A stretch of DNA of 46,794 nt from DASYRM01 sp036004405 (GTDB lineage Bacteria; Acidobacteriota; Vicinamibacteria; Vicinamibacterales; UBA2999), in contig DASYRM010000105.1 of assembly GCA_036004405.1 (NCBI GenBank), forward strand, positions 1-46,794, read 5' to 3'. The translations under genes and the position numbers were made by a program. Position 1 is the first letter of the stretch, and each line of letters starts with the position of its first letter. The notes under the pieces are model-generated. The model was not told the DNA's origin. It made no database searches and saw only the letters and a list, made by a program, of their open reading frames with translations. Below are positions 41,951-46,794 of this stretch, in pieces.

Positions 41951-42739
41951 ATGCTGACTGAGACTCACGTTCGTGTCCCTCGATCGGAAGGGCTGCAGCT
42001 GCTGCAGCGCCGCGGCGAGCGCGGGGCCCGCGAGCTCACCACGCGGCGCCTCACCTGCAGCGCCGGACGGTCGGTGACCTTCGCCGAGCCGCACGAAGAA
42101 ACGATCGTCGTGCTGCTGCAGGGGAGCGGCCGCTTCGCGGCGGGCGGCCAGGGGTGGGATGTCGCCCGCGTCGACGTCTTTTCCGCGCCGGCAACCGCGC
42201 TGCTGCTGCCGCCCGGTCACGAAGTGACCGTGCAGGCCGAGACGCCGCTCGAGGCGATCTTCACGTCGACGCCCGCGCCGCCGGGCGGCGAGCCGATCCT
42301 GCTCGGGCCGTCCGACGTCGCGGTGGCCGATCGCGGCCGCGATCTCTACCGGCGTCAGGTGCACAACGTGTTCGTCGGCGATCCGCACGCCCGCCGGCTG
42401 ATCGTCGGCGAGACGTTCAACGCCATCGGCCATTGGAGCAGCTATCCGCCACACAAGCACGATGGGCGGGACGGCGAGCTGCGGCTGGAGGAGATGTACT
42501 ACTACCGCGTCGATCCCGCGGGCGGCTTCGGGTTGCACGTGGCGTACACCGCCGATGGGGAATCGGTGACGCATCGCGTGGGCGACGGCGATCTGGTGCT
42601 GATCCCCTACGGCTATCACTCGGTGTCCGCCCCGCCCGGCCATCGCCTCTACTACTTGTGGGCGATCGCCGGGGACGAACGGCGGCTGGCGGTCTACGAA
42701 GATCCGGGCTTCCGCTGGATCCACGAAGTCTCGTCCTAG
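41951..42739 (+). CDS. iolB: IolB/KduI-family isomerase (5-deoxy-glucuronate isomerase type)
   Basis: The 262-residue protein is a bicupin isomerase. The metal block PPHKHDGRDGELRLEEMYYYRVDPAGGFG and the later IPYGYHSVSAPPGHRLYYLWAIAG match IolB (EC 5.3.1.30). IolB normally belongs to myo-inositol degradation, but no other inositol gene is visible here. Next to a KduD-like SDR and hexuronate carriers, isomerisation of 5-keto-4-deoxyuronate (the KduI reaction) is plausible. The ATG at 41951 was chosen over upstream in-frame starts that run into the divergent SDR gene. Confidence 0.88.
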   Translation: MLTETHVRVPRSEGLQLLQRRGERGARELTTRRLTCSAGRSVTFAEPHEETIVVLLQGSGRFAAGGQGWDVARVDVFSAPATALLLPPGHEVTVQAETPLEAIFTSTPAPPGGEPILLGPSDVAVADRGRDLYRRQVHNVFVGDPHARRLIVGETFNAIGHWSSYPPHKHDGRDGELRLEEMYYYRVDPAGGFGLHVAYTADGESVTHRVGDGDLVLIPYGYHSVSAPPGHRLYYLWAIAGDERRLAVYEDPGFRWIHEVSS

Positions 42740-42798
42740 CGGCCTTTGTCGCAAACTTGACGCCCGGGGCTTGCCGCGACTTGTAAGATGGCCGGCTG

Positions 42799-43617
42799 AT
42801 GCGCCTGTATCGACTGGAGAATCGCGTCCTGCTCGAACGCGACGGAGCGTTTCTGATGTTGGACGAGGGCTGGGACGCGCTCATCAACCGTGATGATCTG
42901 GCCGGCCACCTCCGGCAGGCGACGGGGCCGCCCGCCGGCGTCAACGGCCGGCCGCTGGCCCCCATTTGCAGCCAGGAAGTGTGGGCCGCCGGTGTCACGT
43001 ACTACCGGAGCCGCACGGCGCGGATCGAGGAGTCGAAGCCGTCCGGCGGCGGCAGTTTCTACGACGCGGTGTATTCCGCCGAGCGCCCGGAGCTGTTCTT
43101 CAAGGCGGCCGGCTGGCGCGTGCGTGGCCCCGGCGAACCGGTGTGCATCCGCGGTGACGCGCGGTGGAGCGTGCCGGAGCCCGAGCTCGCGCTCGTGGTC
43201 AACCGGCGGGGCGGTATCGTCGGCTACACCATCGGCAACGACATGAGCTCGCGCGACATCGAAGGGGAGAATCCCCTCTATCTGCCGCAAGCGAAGGTGT
43301 ACGACGGCTCGTGCGCGCTCGGTCCAGGGGTCCTGATCCACGAGGAGCGGCTGCCGCCCGAGACGACGATTGCGCTGACGATCGCCAGGAACGGCGCCCC
43401 CGTCTTCCAGGGCAGCACGTCGTTGGCGCAGATGCGCCGCACGCCAGAAGAACTGGTCCAATACCTGTACCGCGAGACGAGCTTCCCGCATGGCGCCGTG
43501 CTGCTGACCGGCACGGGCGTCGTGCCGCCCGACGATTTCACGCTCCAGGCGGGCGACGCGATTGCCATCACCATTCCGCCGATCGGCACGCTCGACAACG
43601 TGGTCGGTGCCCGATGA
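42799..43617 (+). CDS. FAH-family 2-keto-3-deoxypentonate dehydratase
   Basis: The 272-residue protein is of the fumarylacetoacetate-hydrolase fold. It most resembles dehydratases of 2-keto-3-deoxy-D-arabinonate or -xylonate, which yield alpha-ketoglutaric semialdehyde (EC 4.2.1.141 type; XylX in Caulobacter). The Mg site is Glu127 and Glu129 (VPEPEL) plus Asp148 (IGNDMSSRDIEGENPLYLPQ), with the expected E-x-E-x18-D spacing. KVYDGSCALGPG follows as in this branch. It is coupled to the next MFS gene (ATGA). It would link the YjhG-type dehydratase at 21858 with the semialdehyde dehydrogenase at 14274. Confidence 0.9.
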   Translation: MRLYRLENRVLLERDGAFLMLDEGWDALINRDDLAGHLRQATGPPAGVNGRPLAPICSQEVWAAGVTYYRSRTARIEESKPSGGGSFYDAVYSAERPELFFKAAGWRVRGPGEPVCIRGDARWSVPEPELALVVNRRGGIVGYTIGNDMSSRDIEGENPLYLPQAKVYDGSCALGPGVLIHEERLPPETTIALTIARNGAPVFQGSTSLAQMRRTPEELVQYLYRETSFPHGAVLLTGTGVVPPDDFTLQAGDAIAITIPPIGTLDNVVGAR

Positions 43618-44882
43618 CGAGGCTGTGGGGACTGCGCTGGTGGATGATCGGCCTGCTGATGGCCGCCTCGGTCATCAACTATCTCACCCGCAGCACGCTC
43701 GGCGTGGCGGCGCCCACCGTGCTGAAGGATCTGGAGATCAGCACGCAGCAGTATTCGTGGATCCTGAGCGGCTTCCAGGTCGCCATCATGCTGCAACCGA
43801 TCTGCGGCTACGTCATGGACACGTTGGGGCTGAAGACCGCCTTCGCCATCTTCGCCGCCGCCTGGTCGTGCCTCAGCATGGCGCACGGCCTGGCGGGCAG
43901 CTGGCAGGCGCTCTTCGGCCTGCGCGCGCTCCTCGGCTTCGCGGAAGGCTCGATGGGTCCGGCCGGGCTCAAGGCCATCTCGGAATGGTTTCCCGCCACC
44001 GAGCGCGGGCTGGCCGGCGGCGTCTTCAACATGGGTGCCTCGCTGGGCTCGATGCTCGCCGCGCCGCTCGTGGCGTGGGCGATCCTGACGCGCGGCTGGC
44101 AGTTCGCGTTCGTGCTCACCGGCGGGCTCGGCCTGGTCTGGGTGGCGTTCTGGCTTTTGTTCTATCAATCGCCGGCGAAGCACCAGGCGCTGTCGGCCCG
44201 CGAGCGCGAGTACATCGTGTCCGGGCAGGAGAGACACCTGGCCGGCGAGGGACGGCCGTCAATCGTGACCGTTCTCGGCCAGCGGAATTTCTGGGGCATC
44301 GCGCTCCCACGGTTTCTGGCGGATCCCACTTGGGGCACGCTGACGTTCTGGCTGCCGCTGTATCTGACGTCAGTGCGCGGATTCGACCTGAAACAGATCG
44401 CGCTGTTCGCGTGGCTGCCGTTTCTTGCCGCCGATCTGGGCTGCCTGTTCGGCGGCACGATCAGTATCGCACTCCAGAAGTACGCGCGGATGGGGTTGAT
44501 CAACGCACGACGCTCTGCCTTCACGGTGGGCGCGATCATGATGCTGGGCGTGGCGTTCGTCGGTACGGTGCAGAATCCGTACGTGGCGGTGGCGTTGTTG
44601 AGTCTTGCGGGCTTTGCCCACCAGACACTCTCGGTGACGGTCATCACGATGGCCTCCGACCTCTTCAAGCGCAGCGAGGTGGCCACGGTGGCGGGCATGG
44701 CCGGCACGTGCGGCAATGCCGGCGTGCTGGTCTTTTCGCTGCTGATGGGCGCGCTCGTGGCGCGCCTCGGCTACACGCCGTTCTTCATCGGCCTGGCGGC
44801 GCTGGACGTGCTCGGCGCGATCATCCTGTGGACGGTGGTGCGCGAACAGCGGCCCGAGAGAACCGTGGCCGCCGCGGCGTAG
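43614..44882 (+). CDS. Hexuronate/aldonate-type MFS transporter (ExuT/ACS family)
   Basis: The 422-residue carrier has about 12 membrane segments. LRWWMIGLLMAASVINYLTRSTLGVA, SEWFPATERGLAGGVFNMGASLGSM and FALTGGLGLVW-like blocks place it with ExuT-type sugar-acid symporters. It is the second such carrier in the window, related to but clearly different from the one at 39776. Its ATG overlaps the FAH-family gene stop and the GH43 gene follows after about 19 bases, so a xylonate, xylose or xylo-oligosaccharide cargo is a fair guess. Confidence 0.9.
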   Translation: MTRLWGLRWWMIGLLMAASVINYLTRSTLGVAAPTVLKDLEISTQQYSWILSGFQVAIMLQPICGYVMDTLGLKTAFAIFAAAWSCLSMAHGLAGSWQALFGLRALLGFAEGSMGPAGLKAISEWFPATERGLAGGVFNMGASLGSMLAAPLVAWAILTRGWQFAFVLTGGLGLVWVAFWLLFYQSPAKHQALSAREREYIVSGQERHLAGEGRPSIVTVLGQRNFWGIALPRFLADPTWGTLTFWLPLYLTSVRGFDLKQIALFAWLPFLAADLGCLFGGTISIALQKYARMGLINARRSAFTVGAIMMLGVAFVGTVQNPYVAVALLSLAGFAHQTLSVTVITMASDLFKRSEVATVAGMAGTCGNAGVLVFSLLMGALVARLGYTPFFIGLAALDVLGAIILWTVVREQRPERTVAAAA

Positions 44883-44901
44883 CGCGGCCGGCGGTGTCGT
44901 G

Positions 44902-46557
44902 ATGTCCCCAGCCGTCATTCGCAATCCGATTCTGCGTGGCTTCAATCCGGATCCGTCGATCGTGCGCGTCGGCGACGACTATTACATTGCGACGTCCACG
45001 TTCGAATGGTTCCCCGGCGTGCAGATCCACCACTCGCGGGATCTGGTGCACTGGCAGCTCGTGGCGCGGCCGCTCGCGCGAGCGAGTCAGCTCGACATGC
45101 GGGGCGATCCCGATTCGTGTGGCGTCTGGGCGCCGTGCCTGACGCACGCCGATGGGCGCTTCTATCTGATCTACACGGATGTGAAGCGGTACGGCCGCAC
45201 CACGACCGCGGGCGCCTCCGGCGCGTCGCTGCGCGATTTCCACAACTACCTCGTGATCAGCGAGCGCATCGACGGCGAGTGGTCGGATCCCGTGTATCTG
45301 AACAGCAGCGGCTTCGACCCCTCTCTCTTCCACGACGACGACGGCCGCAAATACCTCCTCAACATGCTGTGGGACCACCGGCCAGGGCAGAACCGTTTCG
45401 CGGGGATCGTGCTGCAGGAGTACGCGCCGGAACGGCGGCAGCTCGTGGGCGAACGCTCCAACATCTTCGCCGGGACGACGCTCGGCTTCACCGAGGGGCC
45501 GCACTTGTACAAGCGAGACGGCTGGTATCACCTGCTGACCGCTGAAGGCGGAACCGGGTGGGGACATGCGGTGACGATGGCGCGCTCGCGAACTCTCCTC
45601 GGCCCCTACGAGCTGCACCCGGACGCACACGTGCTGACCGCGCGCGACCGGCCCGATGCGGCGCTGCAGCGCACGGGGCACGCGGACCTGGTCGAGACGC
45701 CGGCGGGTGAGACCTACATGGTCTACCTGTGCGGTCGTCCGCTGGGGAATCGCGGACGCTGCACGCTGGGGCGCGAGACGGCGATTCAACCCATGACGTG
45801 GGGCGCCGACGGCTGGCTGCGCACACCAGACGGCCGCGGCCTGCCGGCGATCGAAGTGCCGGCGCCCGCAGCCGTTCCGCCGCATCCGCCGGCGCTCGCG
45901 CCGGTTCGGGAGGACTTCGACGGCGACACGCTCCCGCTTGCGTTTCAGTGGCTGCGATCGCCGTACCCGGACGACCTGTTCAGCCTTCGGGCGCGCTCGG
46001 GCCACCTGCGCCTGTACGGCCGCGAGACCATCGGCAGCCTCTTCCGGCAGGCGCTCGTCGCGCGGCGTCAACAGGCGCACTGCTACAGCGCCGCGATGCG
46101 CCTGGCGTTCGAACCGGAGCATTTCCAGCAGATGGCCGGCCTGGTTTGCTACTACAACAGCACCAAGTTCCACTATTTCCATCTGTCGCGCGACGACGCC
46201 GGCAGGCACCTGCGGGTGACGTCAGCGCTCCCCGATCAGGTCGCCGCGGACGCGTTCACGGCGGTCATTCCGGTGCCGGACGGCGTCCCGATCGATCTGC
46301 GCGTCGAGGTGGACTACGAACGGTTGCGCTTCGCCTATCGCGTCGCGGCGGGCGGGTGGCAGTGGCTGCCGCAGCTGTTCGACGCCAGCATCCTGTCGGA
46401 CGAGGCCACCACGCCCGGGTTGCCGAACTTCACCGGCGCGTTCGTCGGCATGGCGTGCCAGGATCTCGCCGGCACCGCGCGGCCGGCCGATTTCGACTGG
46501 TTCGAGTACCGAGAGCGCGACTACGTCGCCGACGTGTCGCGCATCGAGGTGCCGTAG
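44902..46557 (+). CDS. xynB: GH43 beta-xylosidase, cytoplasmic
   Basis: The 551-residue enzyme releases D-xylose from xylo-oligosaccharides (EC 3.2.1.37). The five-bladed propeller (1-310) shows catalytic base Asp17 (FNPDPSIVRVGDDYY), pKa-tuning Asp139 (SSGFDPSLF) and acid Glu198 (FTEGPHLYKRDGWY). A concanavalin-like C-terminal sandwich (about 330-545) is typical of the XynB subfamily. No signal peptide is present, so it works on imported oligomers. A GTG directly precedes the ATG at 44902 and could also serve. Its TAG stop lies within a repeat element. Confidence 0.95.
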   Translation: MSPAVIRNPILRGFNPDPSIVRVGDDYYIATSTFEWFPGVQIHHSRDLVHWQLVARPLARASQLDMRGDPDSCGVWAPCLTHADGRFYLIYTDVKRYGRTTTAGASGASLRDFHNYLVISERIDGEWSDPVYLNSSGFDPSLFHDDDGRKYLLNMLWDHRPGQNRFAGIVLQEYAPERRQLVGERSNIFAGTTLGFTEGPHLYKRDGWYHLLTAEGGTGWGHAVTMARSRTLLGPYELHPDAHVLTARDRPDAALQRTGHADLVETPAGETYMVYLCGRPLGNRGRCTLGRETAIQPMTWGADGWLRTPDGRGLPAIEVPAPAAVPPHPPALAPVREDFDGDTLPLAFQWLRSPYPDDLFSLRARSGHLRLYGRETIGSLFRQALVARRQQAHCYSAAMRLAFEPEHFQQMAGLVCYYNSTKFHYFHLSRDDAGRHLRVTSALPDQVAADAFTAVIPVPDGVPIDLRVEVDYERLRFAYRVAAGGWQWLPQLFDASILSDEATTPGLPNFTGAFVGMACQDLAGTARPADFDWFEYRERDYVADVSRIEVP

Positions 46558-46634
46558 AGGCGGACCTGCCCACCTCCGCCAAGGCTACGGTGGGTCCGCC
46601 ATAGCTTTAGCGAAGGCGGAAGGTCCGCCTCTAC
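46554..46634. repeat. 81-bp element with perfect 14-bp terminal inverted repeats
   Basis: GTAGAGGCGGACCT (46554-46567) and AGGTCCGCCTCTAC (46621-46634) are exact reverse complements. The TAG in the left arm is the stop codon of the GH43 gene. Inside are further short inverted parts (CCCACC and GGTGGG; three TCCGCC/GGCGGA units). The arms equal those of the repeats at 30849-30918. The arrangement resembles a REPIN or MITE: two palindromic units in opposite orientation without coding capacity. Confidence 0.8.
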
Positions 46635-46643
46635 GATCGGTGC

Positions 46644-46794
46644 TCAGAACGCGAACTTCACTCCGAGCTGGAGCTCACGCATCGGAATGCGCGTCGTGCT
46701 GATCTGCCCGTACAGCTGGCTGGCCATCGACATCTGCGGGTCGCCCCACACCGGATTGTTGAACAGATTGAAGGCCTCGAGCCGGAACTGGAGC
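46644..46794 (-). CDS. TonB-dependent receptor, C-terminal fragment at the window edge
   Basis: Forty-nine residues are visible before the stop, the start lying beyond the window. The text RLEAFNLFNNPVWGDPQ, MRELQLGVKFAF and the terminal Phe are the standard last strands of acidobacterial Oar-like TonB receptors; the receptor at 36423 has the related RAEAINALNHPNFANP and FGGRLSF. It converges on the GH43 gene, with only the 81-bp element between them. The protein is an outer-membrane beta-barrel; the ligand is unknown. Confidence 0.85.
   Translation of the reverse strand, partial: LQFRLEAFNLFNNPVWGDPQMSMASQLYGQISTTRIPMRELQLGVKFAF

Noticed and set aside
42757..42789. Promoter with TTGACG and TAAGAT before the FAH-family gene
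   Set aside because: The spacing is 21 bases, too long for a sigma70 promoter; the gene is probably co-transcribed with the isomerase gene.

Overview
The window is GC-rich (about two thirds G+C by eye), densely coded, and has no gene-free stretch over 300 bases; the longest gap is about 200 bases at 34963-35175. The gene content suggests a soil-type Acidobacteriota, most likely of the Vicinamibacteria kind. The reasons are an Oar-like TonB receptor with an N-terminal carboxypeptidase-regulatory domain, many Sec- or Tat-exported proteins with Gly/Arg/Ala/Pro-rich linkers, and short palindromic repeats next to stop codons. This placement is an inference from gene style; no rRNA or marker gene is present.

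The theme is breakdown of plant hemicellulose and pectin sugars. Left part (1-10443): a minus-strand operon runs galT-like, IMPase-like, GHMP kinase, sugar-binding lipoprotein, GH51 arabinofuranosidase, esterase. A divergent ABC ATPase and permease complete the sugar importer. The GHMP kinase resembles the kinase domain of plant L-arabinokinase rather than galactokinase, so this block may handle arabinose as its 1-phosphate. Next (10458-11828) are two exported small-domain proteins on the minus strand. A plus-strand run (11982-19587) carries a PQQ dehydrogenase with cytochrome c, alpha-ketoglutaric semialdehyde dehydrogenase, two exported metallo-beta-lactamase-fold proteins and a lactate-permease-family transporter. 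A minus pair encodes an aldose 1-epimerase lipoprotein and a Gfo/Idh/MocA oxidoreductase.

The plus-strand operon 21858-28809 is tightly coupled by start/stop overlaps: YjhG-type xylonate dehydratase, two Nif3-like proteins, an NRAMP-related transporter, a zinc alcohol dehydrogenase and an SDR. The minus operon 34962-28824 encodes GH3 glycosidase, KDPG/KDG aldolase, KDG kinase, D-mannonate dehydratase and an SGNH esterase. It diverges from a ROK repressor with a recognisable sigma70-type promoter and two candidate operators. The right part (36423-46794) holds the TonB receptor, two hexuronate-type MFS carriers, a KduD-like SDR, an IolB/KduI-like isomerase, an FAH-family ketodeoxypentonate dehydratase, a cytoplasmic GH43 beta-xylosidase and the C-terminus of another TonB receptor.

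Taken together, polymers would be cut outside or in the periplasm (GH51, GH3, esterases), pass TonB receptors, and enter through ABC and MFS carriers. Pentoses can then go aldonate -> 2-keto-3-deoxypentonate (YjhG type) -> alpha-ketoglutaric semialdehyde (FAH type) -> 2-oxoglutarate, a Weimberg-type route spread over three loci. Uronate-derived acids go through ManD or KduI/KduD-like steps to KDG, then kinase and aldolase.
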